6,068 nt of DNA from an uncultured Mollicutes bacterium (lineage in GTDB: Bacteria; Bacillota_I; Bacilli_A; RFN20; CAG-826), in assembly GCA_937893635.1 (NCBI GenBank), contig CALBGF010000198.1, positions 1 through 6,068 on the forward strand, in the 5' to 3' direction. Below, piece after piece: positions 1-6,059 of the stretch. The notes below the pieces were generated by a model. The model made no database searches. It was not told where the DNA came from and worked only from the letters and a program-made list of their open reading frames with translations. Every line of letters starts with the position of its first letter. Position 1 is the first letter of the stretch. The position numbers and the translations under genes are program-made.

Positions 1-873
1 ATTTATAAAGTTCAATTTGATACAAGTATGTTTAGTGTAACCACTCAATTAAACTTAGGCGAATATTTATCTAAATGCTTAGAATTAGGAGTAGAAGCAA
101 AAGTTAATTATTCTTCACCAATATTCTCAAATCATAAAGTAAATGGAGCTTATATGACTCAAGGTATGTGTACTGATGGAGAAAATATCTACATTGGATA
201 TACTAATAGTGGTAATAGAGGCATATATGTAGAAAAATATGATTTAGCAGCGAATAAAACAATTGCTACAAGTGAAGTAATTAAATGCACAGAAAAAGAT
301 AATTGGGGTTATCAAGTCGCAGGAAATGTTTGTTATGCCGAAGGTAAGATATTAGTTACTACAGTTGATCAAGGATTAGTTACATTAAACGCTGAGACTT
401 TAAAAGTTGAAGAAACTAAGATTAACTTTAAAGCACCTAGCGGAAATGAAATAGTAACTGGTATTTCTTATAATTCAATTGAAAAGAAATATGTTGTGTC
501 TTACTCAACAAATAAATCATTTATCTTTGACGCAAGTGGTAATTTAGTTTCTGAATTAGCTAAAGGTACAACTGATGCAACTTTACAATATCAATCTACA
601 ACAAGTAATAATGGTTATATTTATCAAACATTTGGTAAAGATGGAACTTATGCTATAACTATTAATATCTTTGATTGGGCTGGTAAGTTTATTACATCTT
701 TATCGATGAATACTAAAGATCAAGAAAACAAATTAGGTACCAATCAATATGGTAGTGTCCAATGTGTATTTGAGTATAAAGAAAAGGTTTATTTGCTTGT
801 TATGCAATGGGATAAATCAACAGGTGGTTTCTTATATCAATTAAACTTTGATTACACTAATATTCCAGAATAA
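1..873 (+). CDS. Partial hypothetical protein, beta-propeller-like (3' part of gene)
   Basis: The reading frame is open from the first base of the window to the TAA at 871-873, so this is the C-terminal 290 residues of a longer protein. An ATG at 28 lies in frame but has no Shine-Dalgarno sequence before it, so I do not take it as the start. I do not recognise a named family. About five similar units begin near fragment residues 55, 108, 153, 198 and 254. Each has a pattern like DGENIYIGY or EGKILVTTV, followed after 10-20 residues by a strand and a turn such as YDLAANK, NAETLK, DASGN or DWAGK. Such 45-55-residue units, rich in Tyr, Thr, Gly and Asn, are typical of beta-propeller blades. No membrane segment, sortase motif or catalytic motif is visible. 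A signal peptide, if any, would lie outside the window. A secreted or surface-exposed binding role is possible but is only inference. The gene is followed by its own terminator and is separate from the downstream operon. Confidence 0.75.
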   Translation: MYKVQFDTSMFSVTTQLNLGEYLSKCLELGVEAKVNYSSPIFSNHKVNGAYMTQGMCTDGENIYIGYTNSGNRGIYVEKYDLAANKTIATSEVIKCTEKDNWGYQVAGNVCYAEGKILVTTVDQGLVTLNAETLKVEETKINFKAPSGNEIVTGISYNSIEKKYVVSYSTNKSFIFDASGNLVSELAKGTTDATLQYQSTTSNNGYIYQTFGKDGTYAITINIFDWAGKFITSLSMNTKDQENKLGTNQYGSVQCVFEYKEKVYLLVMQWDKSTGGFLYQLNFDYTNIPE

Positions 874-889
874 TTTTATTAGTTTACTT

Positions 890-918
890 AAAAGGTGCGC
901 AAATTGCGTGCCTTTTTT
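890..918 (+). terminator. Rho-independent terminator after the propeller gene
   Basis: An 11-bp stem is formed by 890-900 (AAAAGGTGCGC) and 906-916 (GCGTGCCTTTT), closed by the 5-nt loop AAATT. In RNA, nine pairs are Watson-Crick and two adjacent ones are G-U wobbles. The T-run at 913-918 forms the 3' side and the U tail. It sits 17 nt after the stop codon at 871-873 and just ahead of the next promoter, so it separates the two transcription units. The A-tract at the foot could in principle also act on the opposite strand, but no gene there would need it. Confidence 0.85.
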
Positions 919-949
919 GATGCTAAAAGCCCTTTTAAATCGTTTTTCT

Positions 950-978
950 TTGTTAAATGAGCATTATTGTTATATAAT
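950..978 (+). promoter_or_regulatory. Sigma-A-type promoter for the coaX operon
   Basis: The -35 hexamer TTGTTA (950-955, four of six matches to TTGACA) and the consensus -10 hexamer TATAAT (973-978) are separated by the optimal 17 nt. Transcription would start near 985-987, giving a leader of about 38 nt before the GTG start at 1024. That is too short for a known riboswitch. It lies directly between the upstream terminator and the first gene of the operon. No extended -10 TG motif is present. Confidence 0.75.
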
Positions 979-984
979 AACAAT
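966..984. promoter_or_regulatory. Perfect inverted repeat over the -10 box, candidate operator
   Basis: ATTGTTAT (966-973) and ATAACAAT (977-984) are perfect reverse complements around a 3-nt centre, ATA. The -10 hexamer at 973-978 lies inside the repeat, so a dimeric regulator bound here would block RNA polymerase. The half-site TTGTTA also occurs in the -35 box at 950-955, exactly 17 bp upstream of its copy at 967-972. The half-sites resemble those of clostridial Rex operators (TTGTTAA-N4-TTAACAA), but this palindrome is one base pair shorter, so I do not assign a regulator. The low sequence complexity of this AT-rich DNA leaves room for chance. Confidence 0.4.
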
Positions 985-1010
985 GCATGGTACTTTTTAG
1001 ACCATAGCAG

Positions 1011-1018
1011 AAGGAGAG
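1011..1018 (+). promoter_or_regulatory. Ribosome binding site that fixes the coaX start
   Basis: AAGGAGAG lies 5 nt before the GTG at 1024, with the GGAG core 7 nt away. An upstream in-frame TTG at 967 lies inside the promoter, before the predicted transcription start, and has no Shine-Dalgarno sequence. The GTG at 1024 is therefore the better start. Confidence 0.85.
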
Positions 1019-1023
1019 TTAAA

Positions 1024-1788
1024 GTGATTTTAACATTAGATTTAGGAAACACCGATTTATTTATTGGGGTTATCGATGATGATAAAGTTATTGAAACTTA
1101 TCGTACATCAACTGATATCCATAAAAGCGGTGATGAGTATGCTTTTATTCTTAAAACATTTCTTAAAAAGCATATCGAAAATGAAGATATTGAAGGAATT
1201 ATATGTTCATCAGTTGTTCCGTCTTTAAATTTAAACTTAAAGATGGCTATTAAACGTTTGTTTAATAAAGAATTGTTATTTGTGCAATCAGGACTAAAAA
1301 CTGGTTTACCAATTCGTATTGATAATCCAAATGAATTAGGCGCAGATTTAGTTTGTGATTGCGTAGGAGCTATTGCTAAATATGGTTACCCAATTGTTAT
1401 TGTGGATTTAGGAACAGCTTCAAAAATACTTGTCGTAGATAAAAATGGTGCCTATATTGGCGGAACTATTTCAGCAGGTATTAAAATTTCCATTGAGGCG
1501 CTTGCGCGTAAGACCGCTAATTTAAGCGAAACTTCTCTTGATGTACCAACCAAAATAATTAATAAAAACACAATAGATTGTATTAATGCTGGTACAATAC
1601 TTGGAGAAAAAATTATGATTGAAGGCATAGTTAACAAAATGGAAGAAGAATTAGGTTATAAAGTAAAGAAAGTTGTTACTGGCGGATATTCTCATATTAT
1701 GCCCAAACTAGATGACTTTATTTATGACTATGATTTAGTACATTTTGGTTTAGCTATTATTTATAGGAAGAACGTTTATGAGAAATAA
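1024..1788 (+). CDS. coaX: Type III pantothenate kinase
   Basis: This enzyme phosphorylates pantothenate with ATP to 4'-phosphopantothenate, the first step of CoA synthesis, in the cytoplasm. The product has 254 residues, the usual length for the family, when read from the GTG at 1024. Family landmarks are the phosphate-binding motif DLGNT (6-10), SSVVPSLN (62-69), DNPNELGAD (100-108), the second phosphate motif DLGTAS (128-133), GGTISAGIKIS (146-156) and TGG (219-221), all parts of the ASKHA fold. D108 matches the catalytic Asp. The Arg that usually follows it (GADR) is Leu109 here, a change I believe occurs in some other Firmicute members. Type III kinases typically need a monovalent cation and are not feedback-inhibited by CoA. 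It is the first gene of the operon and overlaps the next gene by 11 nt. Leader and promoter are short and show no riboswitch. Confidence in the family is high. Confidence 0.95.
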   Translation: MILTLDLGNTDLFIGVIDDDKVIETYRTSTDIHKSGDEYAFILKTFLKKHIENEDIEGIICSSVVPSLNLNLKMAIKRLFNKELLFVQSGLKTGLPIRIDNPNELGADLVCDCVGAIAKYGYPIVIVDLGTASKILVVDKNGAYIGGTISAGIKISIEALARKTANLSETSLDVPTKIINKNTIDCINAGTILGEKIMIEGIVNKMEEELGYKVKKVVTGGYSHIMPKLDDFIYDYDLVHFGLAIIYRKNVYEK

Positions 1789-2374
1789 AAAAGTTCAAAC
1801 TATGGCATTTATTGCCTTATTCATTGCCCTTATTGCGATTATGTCATTTACACCTTTAGGTTATTTAAAAATTGGTACAGTGGAAATGACTCTTATTGGA
1901 ATACCAGTTATTGTTGGAGGTATAATATTTGGACCAAAAGTTGGAACAATATTAGGATTTACCTTTGGTATTTCTTCATTTATTCAATGTTTTACTGGCT
2001 CAGTTTTAGGAGAGATATTATTAGGAATTAATCTAATATTAACATTTGTAACTTGTGTTGTTCCACGTACTTTAATGGGATTATTTGTTCCTTTAATTTA
2101 TAATCAACTTAATAAGACAAAAATGAAACCAATATTTAAGCATGTTATTGCTAATATGTGTGGTTCTTTACTTAACACTATTTTATTTGTTGGTACTTTA
2201 TATTTCTCATTTTACGGATGGGTAACAACAAATTATGGCAATATTGATTTATTTTTATTTATTATAACTTTTGTAGGTATTAATGCACTTATAGAAGTAA
2301 TTGTATGTTCAACTTTAGGAAGCACAATTTCACTTGCTTTAGAAAAATATAGTAATCATAGTATTAGGAGGTAA
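1778..2374 (+). CDS. ECF transporter S component, probably pantothenate-specific (PanT-like)
   Basis: This is the substrate-binding integral membrane subunit of an energy-coupling-factor importer. The 198-residue protein is almost wholly hydrophobic, with about six membrane segments near 8-25, 34-52, 54-72, 78-108, 120-147 and 155-187. The first segment carries small residues spaced as Ala10, Ala13, Ala17 and Ala20, like the helix that contacts EcfT in S components. The stretch from GTVEMTL to GPKVGTILGFTFG (33-64) is typical of the ECF-S family of vitamin transporters. No ATPase or EcfT gene is present, so it would share a general EcfAAT module encoded elsewhere (group II arrangement). The start overlaps coaX by 11 nt, with TAGGAAG (1764-1770) 7 nt before the ATG, so the two are made together. 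This context makes pantothenate the best guess for the substrate. Other vitamins cannot be excluded from sequence alone. Family assignment is firm, substrate is inferred. Confidence 0.85.
   Translation: MRNKKVQTMAFIALFIALIAIMSFTPLGYLKIGTVEMTLIGIPVIVGGIIFGPKVGTILGFTFGISSFIQCFTGSVLGEILLGINLILTFVTCVVPRTLMGLFVPLIYNQLNKTKMKPIFKHVIANMCGSLLNTILFVGTLYFSFYGWVTTNYGNIDLFLFIITFVGINALIEVIVCSTLGSTISLALEKYSNHSIRR
2366..2372 (+). promoter_or_regulatory. Strong ribosome binding site of the M20 dipeptidase, inside the preceding gene
   Basis: AGGAGGT is the complete Shine-Dalgarno consensus and lies 7 nt before the ATG at 2380. The same bases are the last two codons of the S-component gene (AGG AGG, giving Arg197-Arg198) and the T of its TAA stop. 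Ribosomes finishing the membrane protein would therefore clear this site. Confidence 0.85.
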
Positions 2375-2379
2375 AACTT

Positions 2380-3729
2380 ATGGAACTAGAAGAATTTGTT
2401 AAGAATAATTTATCTGAGGCGATTAATAACTTAGCTAAATGGATTCAAATAAATTCCATTGATGATTCAATGCATAGCGAAGAAAATAAACCTTTTGGTG
2501 AAGGAGTTTATCAAGCATTAACTTTTATCGCTGAATTAGCTAAAAAAGAAGGATTTGAAGTTGATAGGTGTGATGGATATTGCACCGAAATCAAATTAGG
2601 AAATGGACCTAAATTAATCTCTCTTTATGCGCATAGCGATGTAGTACCAGTATCTGGAGATTGGAAATATCCACCATTTAGCGCTACGATTGAAGATGGT
2701 GTTATGTATGGACGTGGTACAAGTGATGATAAAGGACCTGCGATGGCGGCTTTTTACGCTTTGAAATATTTAAAAGAAAATTATGATTTAGGTGAGTATC
2801 AAGTTCGTCTTGTTATTGGTGGAAACGAAGAAAAAGGTAGCAGATGTCTTGAATATTATTTCCATCATTTACATAAACCAAATCCAAACTATGGATTCAC
2901 GCCAGATGGTGATTTCCCACTTATTTATGGTGAAAAAGGTATTTCAAATTATGAATCAGTCGTTAATGTTAATTTAAAACCTTTACTTGAGTTTAATGCA
3001 GGAGTAGTCATCAATTCCGTTCCAGATGTAGCTTCCGCTCGTTTAATTAAAGATGAAACTTTCGAAAATACTTTAAAAGAATTAAAAGTAAATTACGAAA
3101 TTAAATATTTTGATAATGAAATGGAAGTAGTGGCAAAAGGTAAAGCTTCACACGGTTCTCTTCCACAAAATGGTGTTAATGCTGGATTAGTATTATTAAC
3201 CGCTATTGCTAAACACTATAATAACGAATTCTTAAAGTTAATTACTAAAGCTTATCAAGATCCATTTGGTAAAAATTTAGATTTATATTTCGAAAGTGAA
3301 TTACTACATTATTCAACATACAATGTTGGATTAATTAGTTATAAAGACCATGTATTCAAGATGTCTGTGAACTTTAGATATCCAGAAAATGTTGATATCA
3401 AAAAAGTAATTATCTCCTTAAATAAGAAATTACCAATGAAAACAACATTGCTTAGTGAATCAAAATGTCTATTATTTGATCCTAAGTCTCCAATGATTAC
3501 AACTTTATTAAAAGCATATCAAGATGTAACTCATGATTATATTACCCCAATTAAAACTATTGGAGGAGGAACATACGCAAAAGAATGCCAAAACACCATC
3601 GCTTTTGGTTCGGCATTCCCTGGTCGTAATGATAAGATTCATGACGCTAATGAAAGTATTCATTTAAGCGATTTTGAAAAATCTATCTCAATTTACGCGA
3701 CAGCGATAATGTATTTATCAAAATTATGA
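2380..3729 (+). CDS. M20 family dipeptidase, PepV/Sapep type
   Basis: This is a cytoplasmic two-zinc metallopeptidase that cleaves dipeptides with broad specificity. Its 449 residues fit the PepV branch (about 450-470). The co-catalytic zinc site is complete by comparison with PepV: His85 and Asp87 in YAHSDVVP, bridging Asp117 in GRGTSDDKGP, catalytic Glu150 with ligand Glu151 in GGNEEKGS, Asp176 in FTPDGDFP and His421 in KIHDANESIH. The lid-domain His258 in KASHGSLP and the glycine-rich GGGTYAKE (395-402) with AFGSAFPG (408-415) are also PepV hallmarks. The gene begins 5 nt after the S-component gene with a consensus Shine-Dalgarno sequence and ends in TGA, overlapping trmB by 4 nt. The TGA stop shows that the standard code is used. 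A pepV symbol is plausible, but the exact substrate is not shown. The family is clear. Confidence 0.93.
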   Translation: MELEEFVKNNLSEAINNLAKWIQINSIDDSMHSEENKPFGEGVYQALTFIAELAKKEGFEVDRCDGYCTEIKLGNGPKLISLYAHSDVVPVSGDWKYPPFSATIEDGVMYGRGTSDDKGPAMAAFYALKYLKENYDLGEYQVRLVIGGNEEKGSRCLEYYFHHLHKPNPNYGFTPDGDFPLIYGEKGISNYESVVNVNLKPLLEFNAGVVINSVPDVASARLIKDETFENTLKELKVNYEIKYFDNEMEVVAKGKASHGSLPQNGVNAGLVLLTAIAKHYNNEFLKLITKAYQDPFGKNLDLYFESELLHYSTYNVGLISYKDHVFKMSVNFRYPENVDIKKVIISLNKKLPMKTTLLSESKCLLFDPKSPMITTLLKAYQDVTHDYITPIKTIGGGTYAKECQNTIAFGSAFPGRNDKIHDANESIHLSDFEKSISIYATAIMYLSKL

Positions 3730-4376
3730 GAATGAAGAATAAAAAATGGTCAAAACCATTTATCGATGAACATCAAGAATGTGTCATGAGCGCTGATAAC
3801 TATGATTTGAATTTATTAAACGCGTTTATTAACACTAACAAATTAAATTTAGAAATTGGGACTGGTAAAGGTGACTTTATCTTAAATATGGCTAAAATGT
3901 ATCCCGATGCCCATTTTATTGGTATTGAAAAGTCCGTTACTTGTTTAGCAATAACTGCTAAAAAAATAGTTAACGATCAATTAAACAATGTTCTTTTAAT
4001 CGCTGATGATGTAAGTAAAGTATTTGAACATTTACCTGATCATTCTATTGATACCATATATTTAAATTTTTCTGATCCATGGCCAAAGAAAAGACACGCG
4101 AAACGTCGTTTAACTTTTAAAACTTTCTTAGATAGTTATCGCCGTATCTTAAAAAATAATGGACAAATTATTATGAAAACAGATAACCTTGATTTATTTG
4201 ATTTTTCTATAGAAAGTTTTAAAGAAAATAATTATGATTTAGAAGTAATAGATTATGATTATGCTTTTAATGGTGAAGTCGATGTTATGACAGAATATGA
4301 AAGTTATTTCCGTAATCTCAATACGCCAATAAAAAAATTAATTGCAAAGGTAGGTAAAAAAGATGAAATTAAATAA
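3726..4376 (+). CDS. trmB: tRNA (guanine-N7-)-methyltransferase TrmB
   Basis: TrmB transfers a methyl group from S-adenosylmethionine to N7 of G46 in the variable loop of tRNA. The 216-residue product has the family length and motifs: N-terminal MRMKNKKW (1-8, like MRMRHKPW in Bacillus), the SAM-binding loop EIGTGKGDF (43-51), GIE (66-68), the signature LNFSDPWPKKRHAKRRL (113-129), KTDN (151-154) and the C-terminal MTEYE (188-192). The ATG at 3726 overlaps the TGA of the dipeptidase gene as ATGA, and no Shine-Dalgarno sequence is visible before it, so translation probably depends on re-initiation after the upstream gene. A second ATG at 3732 (Met3) is possible, but the conserved MRM start favours 3726. 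It overlaps the M42 gene by 14 nt at its 3' end. Confidence 0.96.
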   Translation: MRMKNKKWSKPFIDEHQECVMSADNYDLNLLNAFINTNKLNLEIGTGKGDFILNMAKMYPDAHFIGIEKSVTCLAITAKKIVNDQLNNVLLIADDVSKVFEHLPDHSIDTIYLNFSDPWPKKRHAKRRLTFKTFLDSYRRILKNNGQIIMKTDNLDLFDFSIESFKENNYDLEVIDYDYAFNGEVDVMTEYESYFRNLNTPIKKLIAKVGKKDEIK

Positions 4377-5448
4377 ACATCAATTACAATTATTTGAAGA
4401 TTTGACGCAACTTAATGGTGTTGCAGGTCAAGAAAATGAAGTTGCTAAATATTTAAAAGCAGCATATCTTGATTTAGGATGCGAAATATTAACTGATAAT
4501 CTTGGATCAGTTATAGCTTTAAAGAAATCTAAAAATCCTAACGCTAAACGTGTATTTGTAGTTGGACATATGGATGAAGTTGGATTTATGGTTTTACAAG
4601 TATTAAATAATGGTTTAATTAAAGCTAACCCAATTGGTGGACATAATTCGGAAACTTTACTTTCTTCTCGTGTTTTATTAAAAACTAAAAAAGGTGACTA
4701 TTTAAAAGGCGCAATCGTTGCTTTACCACCACACTTAATGAAAAATGCTGGTAATGAAAAGACTAAAATTGCGGATATGTTATTTGACTTTGGTTTTACA
4801 AGTAAAGAAGAAGCCTTTGAGGCTGGTGTCTATATTGGCGCTATGATGGTTGTGGAAGGCAAAATGGAAGTCTTACATAACGAAGAAAGAATCTTAACTA
4901 AAGCGGTTGATGATCGTTATGGCTTAGTAATTGGATTAGAAATGCTTGAAGCACTTAAAGATGTTGAATTAGATTATGACTTATATGTTGGCGGCTCAGT
5001 ACAAGAAGAAGTTGGATGTCGTGGAGGACAAACTTCGGCTTATTTAGTTAATCCGGATTTAGCAATTGTTGTGGATTGCTCACCAGCAAGAGATACAAGC
5101 GGTGATACATCCGCACTTGGACAATTAGGAGAAGGTGTCTTAATTCGCTTTATGGATGGCAATATGATTGCTTTCCCAGAATTACTTGATTTCCAAGTAG
5201 AATGCGCTAAAGAAGCTAATGTCAAATATCAATATTTTGATTCTCCAGGTGGCACAGATGCCGGAAATATTCATAAATTACGTGATGGTGTATTAACTTT
5301 AACACATTGTATATGCGCAAGAAGTATCCATACAAATTCTACGATTTTTGATGCGAACGATTATTTATCTGCTCGTGATTCATTACTTGTGATATTAAAG
5401 AAATTAAATACAAAAGTAATTGATGATTTAAAAGGAGTACGCAAATAA
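4363..5448 (+). CDS. M42 family metallopeptidase (glutamyl aminopeptidase/PepA-like)
   Basis: This is a cytosolic two-zinc aminopeptidase of the M42 (tetrahedral aminopeptidase, formerly 'endoglucanase M') family, which removes N-terminal residues from peptides. The 361-residue length is normal. All expected metal and catalytic residues are visible: His69 in GHMDEVG, Asp183 in KAVDDR, catalytic Glu215 and ligand Glu216 in VQEEVG, Asp238 in VVDCSP and His323 in ARSIHT. GGTDAGNIH (296-304) is a further family motif. The PDZ-like insert typical of the family should lie between about residues 75 and 175. The ATG at 4363 is preceded by the purine-rich AAAGGTAGGT (4346-4355) inside trmB. The gene overlaps trmB by 14 nt and the next gene by 1 nt. 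It is the counterpart of Bacillus YtoP. Substrate preference (Glu/Asp, Leu or other) cannot be read from the sequence. Confidence 0.94.
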   Translation: MKLNKHQLQLFEDLTQLNGVAGQENEVAKYLKAAYLDLGCEILTDNLGSVIALKKSKNPNAKRVFVVGHMDEVGFMVLQVLNNGLIKANPIGGHNSETLLSSRVLLKTKKGDYLKGAIVALPPHLMKNAGNEKTKIADMLFDFGFTSKEEAFEAGVYIGAMMVVEGKMEVLHNEERILTKAVDDRYGLVIGLEMLEALKDVELDYDLYVGGSVQEEVGCRGGQTSAYLVNPDLAIVVDCSPARDTSGDTSALGQLGEGVLIRFMDGNMIAFPELLDFQVECAKEANVKYQYFDSPGGTDAGNIHKLRDGVLTLTHCICARSIHTNSTIFDANDYLSARDSLLVILKKLNTKVIDDLKGVRK

Positions 5449-6059
5449 TGAAGGATTATGCAATATTTTATAATTACCATACTATTGGCGATGTTTTATT
5501 AATAGTTAGCAACTTAGAAACAAAGCCTAATCGTGTAGTTAAAAATGGTGATGTGACTAGTTTATATTTAGATGATAAGTTAATTGGAATTAATATATTT
5601 AACATTTCTAATGTATTAAAAATTAAAAGTAATGGCTTAATTGTCTTGCCTTTAAAAGAAATGATAGATGTTATTAATAATATTTTAATTAACGCTAATG
5701 TAGAGACTTTAGAATATAAAAAAGAATCAGGATTTAAAGTTGGTAAAGTTTTAACTTGTGAAGAACATCCAGATTCTGACCATATGCATGTTTTAACAGT
5801 TGATATTGGTAGTGAAGTACTTGATATAGTATGTGGCGCTCCAAATGTTAAAGAAGGTCAAAAAGTAGTAGTGGCAACATTAGGAACTACAATGTTTGAT
5901 GGAAAAAAGATTGTACCAAGTTCATTACGCGGTATCAAATCTAATGGAATGTTATGCTCACCACGTGAACTTCATTTAGAAGGTGCACCAAATGTTCGTG
6001 GCATATTAGTATTAGATGATGATGCTATTATTGGTGAAGATTTCTTTAAAAATAATTAA
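5448..6059 (+). CDS. ytpR: YtpR-family tRNA-binding protein (DUF4479 plus PheT-like tRNA-binding domain)
   Basis: The 203-residue protein matches YtpR of Bacillus (about 200 residues) in layout. Residues 1-92 form the DUF4479-type N-terminal domain, and residues 97-200 form an OB-fold tRNA-binding domain of the type found at the N-terminus of the phenylalanyl-tRNA synthetase beta chain. Its motifs are HPDSDHMHVLTVDIG (107-121), DIVCGAPNVKEGQKV (126-140), ATLGTTM (143-149) and LRGIKSNGMLCSPREL (160-175). The rest of PheT (B3/B4 and synthetase-like domains) is absent and the gene ends in a normal stop, so this is the stand-alone family and not a broken pheT. The cellular role of YtpR is not established. 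RNA binding is inferred from the fold. TAATG joins its start to the stop of the M42 gene, with AAAGGAG (5431-5437) 10 nt upstream. Only nine bases follow its stop, so it is unknown whether the operon goes on. Confidence 0.92.
   Translation: MKDYAIFYNYHTIGDVLLIVSNLETKPNRVVKNGDVTSLYLDDKLIGINIFNISNVLKIKSNGLIVLPLKEMIDVINNILINANVETLEYKKESGFKVGKVLTCEEHPDSDHMHVLTVDIGSEVLDIVCGAPNVKEGQKVVVATLGTTMFDGKKIVPSSLRGIKSNGMLCSPRELHLEGAPNVRGILVLDDDAIIGEDFFKNN

Noticed and set aside
28..873. Complete 281-residue gene starting at the ATG at 28
   Set aside because: The frame is open to the left edge and there is no ribosome site before the ATG, so a partial gene is more likely.
924..937. Second hairpin TAAAA-GCCC-TTTTA after the terminator, followed by a T-rich stretch
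   Set aside because: The stem has only five A-U pairs, so it would be too weak to terminate or regulate on its own.
966..984. Assignment of the palindrome as a Rex operator
   Set aside because: The half-sites agree, but the spacing between TTGTTA and TAACAA is five bases instead of six, and Rex sites are strict in length. No redox genes are in the operon.
967..1023. N-terminal extension of CoaX by 19 residues from an in-frame TTG at 967
   Set aside because: The codon lies within the -10 region, upstream of the predicted transcript start, and has no Shine-Dalgarno sequence. The family begins just before the DLGNT motif, which the GTG at 1024 provides.
919..1023. Riboswitch or T-box leader ahead of the coaX operon
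   Set aside because: The promoter lies so close to the gene that the leader is only about 38 nt, with no conserved aptamer or antiterminator structure.
1452..1637. 61-codon open frame on the - strand inside coaX
   Set aside because: It lies wholly inside a well-conserved gene, and has no ribosome site or family likeness. It is a shadow of the coding strand.
2792..2977. 61-codon open frame on the + strand inside the M20 dipeptidase gene
   Set aside because: It overlaps the conserved catalytic region in another frame and its product has no recognisable features.
3722..3740. Use of the Mycoplasma code with TGA read as Trp
   Set aside because: The TGA at 3727-3729 ends the dipeptidase at its normal length and overlaps the trmB start. 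Conserved Trp codons, as in DPWPKK of TrmB, are TGG.
5040..5225. 61-codon open frame on the - strand inside the M42 peptidase gene
   Set aside because: It is antisense to conserved metal-site coding sequence with no start signal of its own.
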